A stretch of 64,000 nt of DNA from CAVQZC01 sp963718315 (GCA_963718315.1 CAVQZC010000010.1:372001-436000); one strand, 5' to 3'; shown: positions 1-8,607, numbered from the stretch's first letter. Translations and numbers: made by a program. Notes: generated by a model from the letters alone, not told the origin.

Positions 1-1547
1 CCCTGTTCGCCGCCGCGCTTGTGCTGGTGCTGGTACTGCTCGTGCTCATCTATCGCAGCCCGGTGTTCTGGATCATCCCGATCCTCTCGGTGGTGGCCGC
101 TGAGCAGCTGCTGCGAGCGGCCGGCTACGCACTGACAACGGCTGGAGTGACGGTGAACGGGCAGACCGCCGGCATCGCGCTGATCTTGGTGTTCGGCGCG
201 GGCACCGACTACGCCCTGCTCCTGGTCGCCCGCTACCGAGAGGAGCTGCGCCGCAACGAGAGCACCTACCAGGCCATGCGCCTCGCGCTCGCCGGCGCAG
301 CGCCCGCGATCGTCGCCTCCGCCGGAACCGTCATCGCAGCACTGCTGGTCGTGACGCTCGCAGAGGTCAACTCCACGGCCGGACTAGGCCCCTTGTCCGC
401 AGTCGGGGTGGGGTTGGCGATGATCTCGTCGCTGACGCTGCTGCCGGCGCTGCTTTTGATCGGCGGGCGACGCGCCTTCTGGCCATTCGTGCCACACCCC
501 GGTGACCCGGGGACAGACGCGACACATGGCCGCTGGCGGCGGCTTGGGGATCGCATCGCCCGCCGGCCCCGAGCGACCTGGCTCGGCAGCCTCGCCATCC
601 TGCTCGTGCTCGCGACCGGACTGGCCTCGTTCTCCACCGACCTCACCACGGCGGACTCGTTCCGCGGAGAACCCGAGGCCGTGCGCGGACAGCGACTGAT
701 CTCCCAATCATTCCCCGCCGGATCCAACGCGCCCACCGTCGTCATCGTCCCCGACGCCGCCCGCGTCACGGCCGTCGCCAACGCCGCGACGGGCGTCCCC
801 GGCGTCGCAGGCGTCTCGTCACGCACCGAGCCGGGACCACCAGGCACGAAGCTCTCGGTCACGCTCGCCGCCGACCCCTACTCGACCAGCGCCTTCGACG
901 TGATCGGACCACTCAGAGACGCGGTCAAGCACGCCGGAGGTCATGATGTCACCGTCGGCGGCCCGACAGCCGAAGAACACGACCTCCGCGCCGCCTCCGC
1001 GCGCGACAACAAGCTGCTCGTCCCGCTGATCCTGGCCGTCGTACTCGTGATACTGATCGTCCTACTCCGCGCCCTCGTCGCACCAATACTCCTGGTTGCA
1101 ACGGTCGTCGTCTCATACCTGGCCGCGCTGGGCGCAAGCTCCGTGATCTTCACCAAGCTCTTCGGGTTCGCCGGCACCGACCCGTCCTTCCCGCTACTCG
1201 CCTTCCTCTTCCTGGTCGCGCTCGGCGTCGACTACAACATCTTCCTAATGGCCCGCGTCCGCGAAGAAACACCACGCCACGGCACCCGAGAAGGCATGCT
1301 GCGAGGCCTCGCCGTCACCGGCGGCGTCATCACCTCAGCAGGCATCGTGCTCGCCGGCACCTTCCTCGTACTCGGCGTACTCCCACTCGTCGCACTCACC
1401 GAAATCGGCTTCGTCGTCGCCCTCGGCGTACTGATCGACACCACCCTCGTCCGCAGCGTACTCGTCCCCGCACTCGTACTCGACCTCGGCGCACGAATCT
1501 GGTGGCCCTCACGCGCCCTCGTCAAGTCTCGACGCTCGAGCCCCTGA
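1..1547 (+). CDS. MMPL-family membrane transporter, C-terminal part (cut by window edge)
   Basis: The frame is already open at the left edge, so the N-terminal part lies outside the window; about 515 residues remain of a family usually near 700. MMPL/RND-type proteins export lipids or other hydrophobic compounds using the proton gradient. Two transmembrane bundles are visible. The first holds GTDYALLLVARYREE and the second LGVDYNIFLMARVREE, the paired loops after the GxDY helix that mark this family. Between them lies a soluble domain at roughly residues 195-320. No neighbouring gene identifies the substrate. The call to family level is secure. Confidence 0.9.
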   Translation, partial: LFAAALVLVLVLLVLIYRSPVFWIIPILSVVAAEQLLRAAGYALTTAGVTVNGQTAGIALILVFGAGTDYALLLVARYREELRRNESTYQAMRLALAGAAPAIVASAGTVIAALLVVTLAEVNSTAGLGPLSAVGVGLAMISSLTLLPALLLIGGRRAFWPFVPHPGDPGTDATHGRWRRLGDRIARRPRATWLGSLAILLVLATGLASFSTDLTTADSFRGEPEAVRGQRLISQSFPAGSNAPTVVIVPDAARVTAVANAATGVPGVAGVSSRTEPGPPGTKLSVTLAADPYSTSAFDVIGPLRDAVKHAGGHDVTVGGPTAEEHDLRAASARDNKLLVPLILAVVLVILIVLLRALVAPILLVATVVVSYLAALGASSVIFTKLFGFAGTDPSFPLLAFLFLVALGVDYNIFLMARVREETPRHGTREGMLRGLAVTGGVITSAGIVLAGTFLVLGVLPLVALTEIGFVVALGVLIDTTLVRSVLVPALVLDLGARIWWPSRALVKSRRSSP

Positions 1548-1802
1548 CAGCGCGCAGGTGGTTGGGACCCGCTCAACATGCGGACCGATCCCCGACGTGG
1601 GCCAACGCGCTGAGGCTCCGTGAGCGGCTCTTACGGGACCCCCTGGGATGATCCCAAGATGTCACCAGACCACGGCTGGGCCACCAGCCGCAGCTACGAC
1701 CGCGACGCGTCCAATCGAGTGGACGCGACAATGACGAGCGCGATATCCGCCAACCACACAAAGCCCCGCAGTTTTCGCATAACCAAGCGCCTTATCGGGG
1801 CA

Positions 1803-1849
1803 TGGAGCTAGGCGGAATCGAACCGCCGGCCCCCTGGGTGCGATCCAAG
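1803..1849 (-). tRNA. 3' half of tRNA-Ala(CGC), fragment only
   Basis: Read on the minus strand, 47 nt fold exactly as the 3' part of a tRNA. There is an anticodon arm (stem CTTGG/CCAGG, loop ATCGCAC with T33 and A37, anticodon CGC), a 5-nt variable loop, a T arm (GGCGG TTCGATT CCGCC), the 3' acceptor strand TAGCTCC and discriminator A. The sequence upstream on the minus strand shows no D arm and no matching 5' acceptor strand, so this is not a complete gene. Such 3' halves are typically left where integrative elements recombine into tRNA genes. The anticodon assignment rests on the fold alone. Confidence 0.75.
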
Positions 1850-1920
1850 AACTCAGGATGGCCCGGAACCCGCGTGCATGCACCGGATTCGGGAGAGCGT
1901 CCTTGGAACCCGCAACACCT

Positions 1921-2013
1921 CCGCCGGCTGTGGAGTGCCGCTTGCGGGACTCGACGCCAGTCATCAACCCCGGCTGGCGGCGCTCCAGTTGCCAACGGGT
2001 AAGCAAACGCCTT
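1921..2013. repeat. Direct repeat B, copy 1 (about 90 bp)
   Basis: This stretch matches 6525-6615 with only scattered differences. Shared blocks include GGCTGTGGAGTGCCGCT, CCCGGCTGGCGGCGCTCC and GTAAGCAA. A weaker shared block lies before each copy: a TGGGAYGATCCCAAG palindrome followed by a GTCCA...TGGACGCGAC hairpin, near 1648-1731 and 6448-6524. The repeat runs up to the start of the HAD gene here and up to repeat C before rnpB in the other copy. Confidence 0.7.
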
Positions 2014-2730
2014 ATGAACGCCAACCGTTTGCGCCACCACCGTTTCGGGCACTCGGAGATCGTGCCGGCAACAGCCTCAGTTTTGCTCGACGTCGACGGG
2101 ACGCTCGTGGATTCCAACTACGCGCATGTGGATGCGTGGTCGAAAGCGTTCGTCGCGGTGGGAAATTCGGTCCCGGCCTGGGAAATTCATCGCGCTATCG
2201 GCATGGGGTCGGACAAACTGGTGGCGAAGCTCGTCGGAGAAGATCTCGCCGAGAGGATTGGCGAGCAGGCGAGCGAAGCCCACGAGTCTCTGTTCGCCGA
2301 CATGCTCGGAGACGTTCGAGCGCTGCCGGGCGCGCGCGATCTGCTCGCAGCCGTAAAGCAGCGCGGCTACGACACGGTACTTGCAAGCTCAGCCAAAGCC
2401 GACGAGGTGGAGCATTACATCGATCTGCTCGATGCCCGAGGTTTGGTCGATTCGTGGACGACCTCCGCCGATGTCGCTCAGACCAAGCCCGATCCTGAGC
2501 TGATCGAGCTCGCGGTCGATCGGGCTGATTCGGCGCCGATCGCCATGATCGGAGACTCGGTGTGGGACTGTGAAGCCGCCGCCCGGGCGGGGATTCCGAC
2601 GCTCGCGCTGCTCTCGGGCGGCATCTCGGCCAGCGAACTCCGCGACGCCGGTGCACACAGCGTCCATCGCGATGCCGCCACACTCGCGGAGGTTCTCGTC
2701 GTCGCGCTGGAAAGCGTTCCTACGCCGTAA
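2014..2730 (+). CDS. HAD-superfamily phosphatase (phosphoglycolate phosphatase-like)
   Basis: This is a cytoplasmic haloacid-dehalogenase-type phosphohydrolase acting on a small phosphorylated metabolite. Motif I is DVDGTLVDS with the nucleophilic Asp, motif II is the Ser pair in LASSAK, motif III is the Lys in TKPDP, and motif IV is GDSVWD. A helical cap domain sits between motifs I and II, giving subfamily IA, the group of phosphoglycolate phosphatase and beta-phosphoglucomutase. The frame is open from 1858, but that part is repeat B, so the ATG at 2014 is preferred; GTG at 2062 is also possible. About 238 residues is normal. The substrate cannot be told. Confidence 0.85.
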   Translation: MNANRLRHHRFGHSEIVPATASVLLDVDGTLVDSNYAHVDAWSKAFVAVGNSVPAWEIHRAIGMGSDKLVAKLVGEDLAERIGEQASEAHESLFADMLGDVRALPGARDLLAAVKQRGYDTVLASSAKADEVEHYIDLLDARGLVDSWTTSADVAQTKPDPELIELAVDRADSAPIAMIGDSVWDCEAAARAGIPTLALLSGGISASELRDAGAHSVHRDAATLAEVLVVALESVPTP

Positions 2731-2881
2731 ATCCACGAGCCATCAACGTCGATTCTGGACAGATCAATCGGGCGAGAGTGGCCGACCGGCGGATGGCGAT
2801 TGAGTCTCCATCAAACAGCCCGCAAGAGTTGCACACGATGCACACAACATCATATGTGTCCGCACGAACGAAGGAGTGGAT

Positions 2882-3439
2882 ATGGCAGAACTCACGAATC
2901 TCGAGACGAAGCTCGGCGAGGTCACCGGGTTGGCGATGGCCGCCCAGGCGGCGACCAAGAAGGTGCTGAAGCTGGCCCAACAGGACGGTGAGACACAGCT
3001 CGAGGCCAAGCTGCAGCAGATGCACGCAGAAGCCGCGGAGACCGAAAGGCGTTGCACGGAGCTCTCCGAATCGTTTGAGGGCAAGAAGACCGCGATCCTG
3101 GAAGAGGCGCGGACGACCAAGGCCAAGGGCGCGGACATGATGAAGACCTACCTCGACGACGAGTCGGATTCGCTCGACGGGTTCGAGTTCCTGACGATGG
3201 CTGAGGCCGGAGAAGTCGGCCACTGGTCGGTGCTCAAAGCCATGAACGGCGGAGACGCCCAGGTCGCCGAACTGGTTAGTTGGGCGCTCCCGATCCAGAA
3301 CCCGGGCGAAGGCAGTCGGCCCGAGTCCGACGGCCCCGACCAGCCCCACCCGCCCGCCCTTCCAGACGAGAAATCCGACGAGCCACAATCCCCGGAGAAA
3401 TCCGACGACGTCCACGGCGCACCGGAGACACCAGTCTGA
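2882..3439 (+). CDS. Helical protein of unknown function, possibly ferritin-like (DUF892-like)
   Basis: The start is the ATG at 2882, with AAGGAG five bases upstream; a GTG at 2876 overlaps the ribosome site and is unlikely. The 185-residue protein is almost all helix for the first 130 residues, then ends in a Pro/Glu/Asp-rich, disordered tail of about 45 residues. The stretch FLTMAEAGEVGHWSVLKAMN resembles the last helices of YciE/YciF-type ferritin-like stress proteins, which carry a Glu and His at similar places. The metal-binding pattern is not complete enough to claim the family firmly. No signal peptide is present. It stands alone between repeat-rich spacers. Confidence 0.6.
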   Translation: MAELTNLETKLGEVTGLAMAAQAATKKVLKLAQQDGETQLEAKLQQMHAEAAETERRCTELSESFEGKKTAILEEARTTKAKGADMMKTYLDDESDSLDGFEFLTMAEAGEVGHWSVLKAMNGGDAQVAELVSWALPIQNPGEGSRPESDGPDQPHPPALPDEKSDEPQSPEKSDDVHGAPETPV

Positions 3440-4638
3440 CCACCCGCCGAGCCTTCGCACTCGGGTTGCCTGTTAGACCGCAGCCCTACTCGCACCAAAC
3501 CCGATCAGGCTGGCGGGACCTCGCTCGGCCGAACCGGCGCGGTGACCGGATCGGATCCTTATCCCTCACGGGCATGTAGGCAACGAGCAGCCCGTGGCGC
3601 TCAGGTCCGTGCGCCAACCGATTCGGTCGCCAGTTGATCAACCTCCATCCTGGCGAGGTCAGCGTCGAGCGCGGCATACTCGGCCCTGTTCGACGGCGGC
3701 ATTGGCGATCGGCGACAGGCGTGGTTCTCGGCGAGGCGCCTCTTGGCTCTGTCCACGTCTGTTCTGACCGGTGCCGGTCGATATCGTCACCAACCTTCGC
3801 GAAGTGCTTATTCCCGACCGCTGCAGGTCGTACTTCCCGGACGTCGTGCTCAAGGTCGGCTTCTCAGTCGCCGGAGACACGGCCTATCCGTGGTCGGCTC
3901 ACTCGCCGCCATCGCCTGCTTCCTCCCCGGCGACGTCGTCGCTGGACGGTTCGCCAGGACTTGCGCAACTTCGCGGCCTGTTCCTGAGCCGATACGGGCG
4001 CTGTCTAGGTGTAAGCATCCGGCTTAGAACGCGCCAGGGCTGCCCAAACGCTTTCCGCTCAACCACGCCGTTCTCGCGGCCGCTCGCGAGCCCGAAACGG
4101 CCACCGGAGGCGTTGTGGTGATGCCTCGGTGATGCCCGTCGTGAGCCCAGAAGTGGGAAAGCCCTGCAAAGCAGGGCTTCCTTTAGCCGATCTCTAAGCG
4201 GGATTCTTCAGACCGGCAGTCGCATCAATGCGCGACTTAGCTCAACCACGCCGATCTGCGCCGTCGGCTCCCGCCGTCGAGGGGTGCCAAATGGCGTGGC
4301 CGTGATGCCCCGGTGATGCCTGGCTCGAGCACCGTCCCCACCGTGCTCGAGAGCCTCGCCCAGACGCTGCTAGGAGCGTCGCGGGAGCCCTCGCGGTCGG
4401 CGACCGCGCAACCCCGGAGCAAAGACCCGCGAGTTGCTGGAGGCTATCCTGCGATTCATGCGGACGGGATGAGCGGGCTCATCAATAGCTAGGCTTTCTC
4501 CGATGCTCGGTCAGTTCTTATCGCCTCTGCACACGCGCCCGCGTTGGACGGGGTCATGGCAGCCCGCGGGAACTTCGAACCAGCTACGAGTCTCTACCCT
4601 CGCCGGCGGTGGCCCCACCGCGAGCATCGCCTCCGATG
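3440..4638. other. Gene-poor spacer with repeat C copy
   Basis: No gene here is convincing. The minus strand near 3596-3745 has a short coding-like stretch (DRAKRRLAENHACRR ... NRAEYAALDADLARMEVDQL, then a stop), perhaps the end of a lost gene. From 4047 to 4207 lies a copy of the region downstream of rnpB. A third, weaker echo of it (CTCAACCACGCCG ... GTGATGCCCCGGTGATGCC) follows at 4241-4321. A small hairpin, GATGAGCGGGCTCATC, lies near 4468. The spacer appears to be recombination debris. Confidence 0.5.
4047..4207. repeat. Direct repeat C, copy 1: duplicated 3' end of rnpB plus terminator
   Basis: This segment matches 6637-6794. It opens with AACGCTTTCCGC and AACCACGCCGTTCTCG, continues with a doubled TGATGCC motif, and ends with the rnpB terminator hairpin and the last 30 or so bases of rnpB (GCCGATCTCTAAGCGGGATTCT). 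The final 54 bases differ from the intact copy at only about four positions. After 4207 the match stops, so only the RNA's 3' end was duplicated. Together with copy 2 it brackets the arsA gene. Confidence 0.8.
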
Positions 4639-6408
4639 GTCCCAACCACTGTTAGAGCGCCTTCCGGCGCCACCGGACTGCCGGCGCTGGAGTGGGCGAA
4701 GTGGCAGACGCGGTTCGTGTTCTTCACTGGCAAGGGCGGCGTGGGCAAGACCACGGTCGCGGCCACTGTCGCGGTGGCGTTGGCGGATGCGGGCAGGCGC
4801 GTGCTCGTCGTCAGCACAGACCCCGCGTCGAACCTCGGCGATATGTTCGGGGCCGGTGTCGGCACAACGCCGACCGCGATCGGCGCCGACGGCAGATTGT
4901 GGGCGATGAACATCGATCCGGAAGCCGCGACGGCGGCCTATCGTGAGCGCGTGATCGCTCCCTACCGGAGCACCATGCCGGCGCAGGAGCTGGGGGCGAT
5001 CGAAGAGCAGCTGGCGGGCCAATGCACGGTGGAGATCGCAGCCTTCGACGAGTTCGCTCGCCTGCTCGCCGATCCCGATCAGACCAGCGGATTTGACCAC
5101 GTCTTATTCGATACGGCGCCGACCGGCCACACGCTTCGGCTGCTGAGCCTGCCCGCCGCCTGGACGGGCTTCATCGACACAAACCCCGGAGGCGCCAGCT
5201 GCCTCGGACCGCTGGCAGCTCTCGACGCCAAGCGCGGCCAGTACGCCGCAACTCTCAAAGCACTGTCCGACCCGGCCGAGACCACGGTGGTATTGGTCGC
5301 ACGCTCCGATCACGTCTCGCTGTCCGAGGCCGAGCGCGCCGGCGAAGAGCTCACCGCACTCGGAATCGCAAACCAGATGCTGGTCATCAACGGCGTGCTT
5401 GAGCACCCGCTGCAAGGAGATCCGATCGCCGAGGGCTTCGCGCGCCGCCAGCAAGACGCGCTGGAACACATGCCAGACCGCCTGGTCGCCAGGCGGCGAG
5501 CGAGCGTCCCCTTGGTCCCGACCGACCTGACCGGGATGAACGCGCTTCGCGCGCTCGCCGCTGGCGAGGGCACGCCCGCAGCTCCGGCGCTCACAGAGTC
5601 ACCCTCACCGCCCCGCTTCCCGGGCCTTGACGACCTCGTCTCTGACCTCGCGACAACGGGGCACGGGGTCGTGCTCGTGATGGGCAAAGGCGGGGTTGGC
5701 AAGACCAGCGTCGCCGTCGCTGTTGCTCGAGGACTGGCACGACGCGGAGAGCAGGTTCATGTGTCCACGACCGACCCGGCCGGGGATCTGCAGGCCGTGA
5801 TCGGAGCCGCCCGGCTACCAAACCTTTCCAGCAGCCGGATCGACCCGGCAGTCGAGATCGACCGCTATTGCCAAGAAAAGCTCGCCGCCGCAGGCGATCT
5901 CACCGCCGACCAGCGGGCGCTATTGGAGGAAGACCTGCGCTCCCCATGCACCCAAGAGATCGCCGTCTTCCAAGCCTTCTCACGACTCCTGCGGCAGGCC
6001 CGCGACCGTTTCGTCATCCTCGACACCGCGCCCACAGGCCACACACTGCTCCTGCTCGACACCACCGGCGCATACCACCAGGACACTGTGCGCCTAGCGC
6101 ACGACCGGGGAATACACGTCACCACCCCGCTCATGAAGCTACAAGATGCGGCCCTCGCGCGCGTGCTGATCGTGACGCTTCCCGAAACGACACCGGTTCA
6201 CGAGGCGACCGAGCTTCAGGATGATCTTCGCCGCGCCGGCATCGACCCGTACGGCTGGGTGATCAACGCCAGCCTCACCGGCAGCGACACCCACGACCCA
6301 GTGCTCCTCCGCCGAGCCAGCCTCGAGCAACACCACATCACCCAGATCGCCAAACAACTCGCCACCCGCACCTGGCTCATCCCCTGGAACAGCCACGCAT
6401 CCCTCTAG
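4639..6408 (+). CDS. arsA: ArsA-type arsenite-efflux ATPase (two-domain)
   Basis: ArsA is the cytoplasmic ATPase that drives the ArsB/Acr3 arsenite pump. Both halves are present, each with a P-loop (GKGGVGKTT near residue 32 and GKGGVGKTS in the second half) and a signal-transduction motif DTAPTGHT. All three metalloid-binding cysteines are in place, in GQCTVEIAAFDEF, GASCLGP and SPCTQEIAVFQAF. About 590 residues is the usual size. The ATG at 4639 is chosen because upstream codons look non-coding; GTG at 4609 is an alternative. No arsR, arsD, arsB, acr3 or arsC is nearby. A Get3-like role is less likely given the duplicated domains and the cysteines. Confidence 0.92.
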   Translation, partial: VPTTVRAPSGATGLPALEWAKWQTRFVFFTGKGGVGKTTVAATVAVALADAGRRVLVVSTDPASNLGDMFGAGVGTTPTAIGADGRLWAMNIDPEAATAAYRERVIAPYRSTMPAQELGAIEEQLAGQCTVEIAAFDEFARLLADPDQTSGFDHVLFDTAPTGHTLRLLSLPAAWTGFIDTNPGGASCLGPLAALDAKRGQYAATLKALSDPAETTVVLVARSDHVSLSEAERAGEELTALGIANQMLVINGVLEHPLQGDPIAEGFARRQQDALEHMPDRLVARRRASVPLVPTDLTGMNALRALAAGEGTPAAPALTESPSPPRFPGLDDLVSDLATTGHGVVLVMGKGGVGKTSVAVAVARGLARRGEQVHVSTTDPAGDLQAVIGAARLPNLSSSRIDPAVEIDRYCQEKLAAAGDLTADQRALLEEDLRSPCTQEIAVFQAFSRLLRQARDRFVILDTAPTGHTLLLLDTTGAYHQDTVRLAHDRGIHVTTPLMKLQDAALARVLIVTLPETTPVHEATELQDDLRRAGIDPYGWVINASLTGSDTHDPVLLRRASLEQHHITQIAKQLATRTWLIPWNSHASL

Positions 6409-6524
6409 CGGCACCTGATGACCCAGATCCGACAGGAGACTTGGGACGATCCCAAGAGCTCACCGGGCAGCGCCGCCGCCCGTCCCCGATTGCGACGGTC
6501 TCGGGTCCACACCTTTGGACGCGA

Positions 6525-6615
6525 CCGGCGGCTGTGGAGTGCCGCTCGCGGGACTCCACGCCAGTCACGAGCCCGGCTGGCGGCGCTCCGTCGCCAACGC
6601 GTAAGCAATCGCCTT
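6525..6615. repeat. Direct repeat B, copy 2
   Basis: This is the second copy of the repeat at 1921-2013. It begins 117 bases after the arsA stop and leads directly into repeat C, so the order here is arsA, repeat B, repeat C, rnpB. At copy 1 a HAD gene and other sequence stand between B and C. Confidence 0.7.
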
Positions 6616-6636
6616 ACACGCATCCCAGAGGTGGGA

Positions 6637-6794
6637 ACGCTTTCCGCGTAACCACGCCGTTCTCGAGATCACCCGAGCCTGATAGGGCGATCTGCGGCCG
6701 TGCTCGTGATGCCCGGGTGATGCCCGGCCCTCCTCCCTGAATGGGAAAGCCCTGCAAAGCAGGGCTTTCCTTTAGCCGATCTATAAGCGGGATT
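6637..6794. repeat. Direct repeat C, copy 2 (attached to intact rnpB)
   Basis: This is the copy that runs continuously into the complete rnpB gene. It carries the terminator hairpin and the 3' end of the RNA. Its counterpart at 4047-4207 lacks the rest of rnpB. Confidence 0.8.
6744..6770 (-). terminator. Hairpin terminator of rnpB
   Basis: There is a 12-bp perfect stem, GGAAAGCCCTGC/GCAGGGCTTTCC, with a 3-nt loop. It begins four bases beyond the 3' end of the RNase P RNA on the minus strand. No long T tract follows, as is common in high-GC actinobacteria. The same hairpin, minus one base, is in repeat C copy 1. Confidence 0.75.
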
Positions 6795-7121
6795 CTGTTG
6801 TGACAGCCATCCATCTGGGCCGGCCGTTGCCGGCCGGCTCGTGCCGCCTACCTGGAGCTCAGCGGGCCGCGTCATCGCTCCAACTGGCGTTGCACCGGGT
6901 GGGGCTTGCCAAGCCACCCCCGTCTCCGGGGGTGCTGGTGGTCTCTTACACCACCGTTTCACCCTTACCGTCGGCGTTCACGTGCGACGCCGAGTCGGCG
7001 GTCTCCTCTCTGTTGCGCTTTCCATCGGGTTTCCCCGTCCGGACGTTATCCGGCACCCTTGCCCTGTGGTGTCCCGACTTTCCTCGACGCCCCGAGAGGC
7101 GCCGCGGCTGTCCGATCGGCA
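6775..7121 (-). ncRNA. rnpB: RNase P RNA (type A)
   Basis: This is the catalytic RNA that removes the 5' leader from pre-tRNAs. Read on the minus strand it shows the family's conserved blocks in order: GAGGAAAGTCGGGAC, AGGGCAAGGGTGCCGGATAA, ACGGGGAAACCC, GCAACAGAGAG, ACGGTAAGGGTGAAA and, near the end, CACAACAGAATCCCGCTTAT. P1 pairs GCCGATC at the 5' end (7114-7120) with GATCGGC at the 3' end (6775-6781), which fixes both ends. The CR-I to CR-V core is complete and no indel is seen. A -10 element lies just upstream. Confidence 0.96.
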
Positions 7122-7126
7122 CTTCG

Positions 7127-7132
7127 AGTGTA
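7127..7132 (-). promoter_or_regulatory. Probable -10 element of rnpB
   Basis: The hexamer TACACT (minus strand) ends six bases before the deduced 5' end of rnpB. No good -35 hexamer is visible at the usual distance. It lies just beyond the stop codon of the upstream gene at 7150, so rnpB probably has its own promoter. Confidence 0.45.
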
Positions 7133-7149
7133 TCGCGCCCCCGGCTCGA

Positions 7150-7488
7150 TCACTGTTTGGGCTGGACGAGGATGGTGCCCCCTGGCACCTCGTACAGCAC
7201 CCCGCGCCTCCAGAAGCGCACCGTCAGTGTCAGGGGACCAGCTTCGGGCGCCAGGAACGAGGCGCGATAGATGGCGTGGCTGACTCGGCGCATCGGCCGC
7301 TCCTGGCTGCCGGCAAGCACGCTGGCAGACGTCACTCCGGTGGGCAGCCCACTGGCCGCCACCGTCATCACCGCATGCGCGATCGGCTTGCCCGGACTGG
7401 TTGCCACCAGGGGAGACGGCCCGGCCCAGGGATGCGGAGACGTCACCGACAGCGTCGCCGCCAGCAGCCAGACCAGCGCAGCGTTCAC
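7150..7488 (-). CDS. Small exported protein, YtkA-like domain
   Basis: The protein has 112 residues with a signal-type hydrophobic N-terminus (residues 2-20), then one beta-rich domain. Its pattern (GKPIAHAVMTV ... HAIYRASFLAPEAGPLTLTV) resembles YtkA/FixH-like domains, which are extracytoplasmic Ig-like folds often linked to copper or transport functions. The GTG start overlaps the stop of the preceding binding-protein gene (GTGA), so the two are translationally coupled. That coupling suggests a shared role. No metal-binding Met/His cluster is evident. The family call is tentative. Confidence 0.7.
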   Translation of the reverse strand: MNAALVWLLAATLSVTSPHPWAGPSPLVATSPGKPIAHAVMTVAASGLPTGVTSASVLAGSQERPMRRVSHAIYRASFLAPEAGPLTLTVRFWRRGVLYEVPGGTILVQPKQ

Positions 7489-8573
7489 GGGCGCACCGAA
7501 ACCCACAGCGCCTGGCGGTGAGCGATGTCGGAGGCGGCCAGCTTGGACTGGACCAGATTCGGGACGATGTCGGCCGGAGGGCAGATGGCCGGATTCTGCA
7601 CGATCGCCTGGGGAAGCAGCGAGCGGGCCGCGAGCACCGGCGTCGGCCGCAGGGAGTACTGCACCTGGGCAGCCGCGGTCAGCGGGTCGATCACGTGGTT
7701 GAGCCAGGCGTGGGCGCTGACAGGATCCGGGGCGAGGATCGGGATGCAGAAGCTGCGCACAAACGCCTGGCTGCCCTCGGCCGGAAGAAAGAACCGGCTG
7801 CCCGGCCTGTGAGTCGTGTAACTGCTGCTGTAACCGATCTGGGCGATCCGCCTCCCCAACCGCGCGGGGGCACCGGGCGGAAGCACAACCAGCGAACTCT
7901 GCAGAGACTGCAGCAGCGCCGTTGCGTCGGCGAGGTCGCCGTCAGAGGTGCTGTCCCAGCTGTGGCCCCTGGCCAGCAGTGCGGCGCCAATCATGATGTT
8001 GCCGTTGTCGAGGACGCCAACGCGGCCGGGAAAGCTCCTGGCCAGCTTGAAGAACCCCCGCCAACTGTCCTTCGGCGCGACCGGCACGCCGCCGGTGATG
8101 GCAACGCCTACGAATGTGTAATCGAACGGCACGCCATGACTGTTGTGCGGGTCGCTGGGAGGGTTATCGAACGGCGCAGTCAGCGCGTTTCGGTTGGGCA
8201 CCAGCTTCCCGTCCAGCGGCTCGACCTGCTTCGAGTTGACCAGGGCCGCCAGCGTCGGCGCACCGACCATGATCGCATCCATCTGGCCGATCACGCCGGC
8301 CCGCATCTCGAGCAGCAGGTCGACCTCCGGCGGCGCCACCAGTTGCTCCACGTGTACGCCGGTGGAGCGCTCGAACGAAGTCACCACCACCGGGCTGACC
8401 AGCCCCGGCGGTGCGCTGAACCGCAGCTCAGGGTCAAGCTTCAGGTCGGGCGAGCCGACCACGCCGGGCGCAAGCGTCTCCACGCGCGGCGCACCGGTGC
8501 GGAGGCAGCCGCTCGCCATCAACAGCGACCCACCCGCGCCGGCGAGCAGGAAGTCTCTGCGCGTCACGGCCAC
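7485..8573 (-). CDS. PotD-like ABC transporter substrate-binding protein
   Basis: The GTG at 8573 is chosen because VAVTRRDFLLAGAGGSLLMA gives a twin-arginine signal followed by the lipobox-like Cys in ASGC; the frame is open further upstream without sense. The mature part of about 330 residues is a family-1 spermidine/putrescine-type binding fold, with a hinge region around GVPFDYTFVGVAI and the late motif AHAWLNHVIDP. The typical partners (ATPase and two permeases) are absent here, so it is an orphan. Downstream is a coupled YtkA-like gene; upstream are a zinc-ribbon gene and lexA on the same strand. The ligand is unknown. Confidence 0.8.
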   Translation of the reverse strand: MAVTRRDFLLAGAGGSLLMASGCLRTGAPRVETLAPGVVGSPDLKLDPELRFSAPPGLVSPVVVTSFERSTGVHVEQLVAPPEVDLLLEMRAGVIGQMDAIMVGAPTLAALVNSKQVEPLDGKLVPNRNALTAPFDNPPSDPHNSHGVPFDYTFVGVAITGGVPVAPKDSWRGFFKLARSFPGRVGVLDNGNIMIGAALLARGHSWDSTSDGDLADATALLQSLQSSLVVLPPGAPARLGRRIAQIGYSSSYTTHRPGSRFFLPAEGSQAFVRSFCIPILAPDPVSAHAWLNHVIDPLTAAAQVQYSLRPTPVLAARSLLPQAIVQNPAICPPADIVPNLVQSKLAASDIAHRQALWVSVRP

Positions 8574-8607
8574 CGGGACATTGTGGCACCCCTGGCCGCG
8601 TCTACCG

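Noticed and set aside
3634..4121. Overlapping plus-strand frames of about 95-117 codons
   Set aside because: They lack ribosome sites and family sense, differ in frame, and run into the duplicated rnpB flank.
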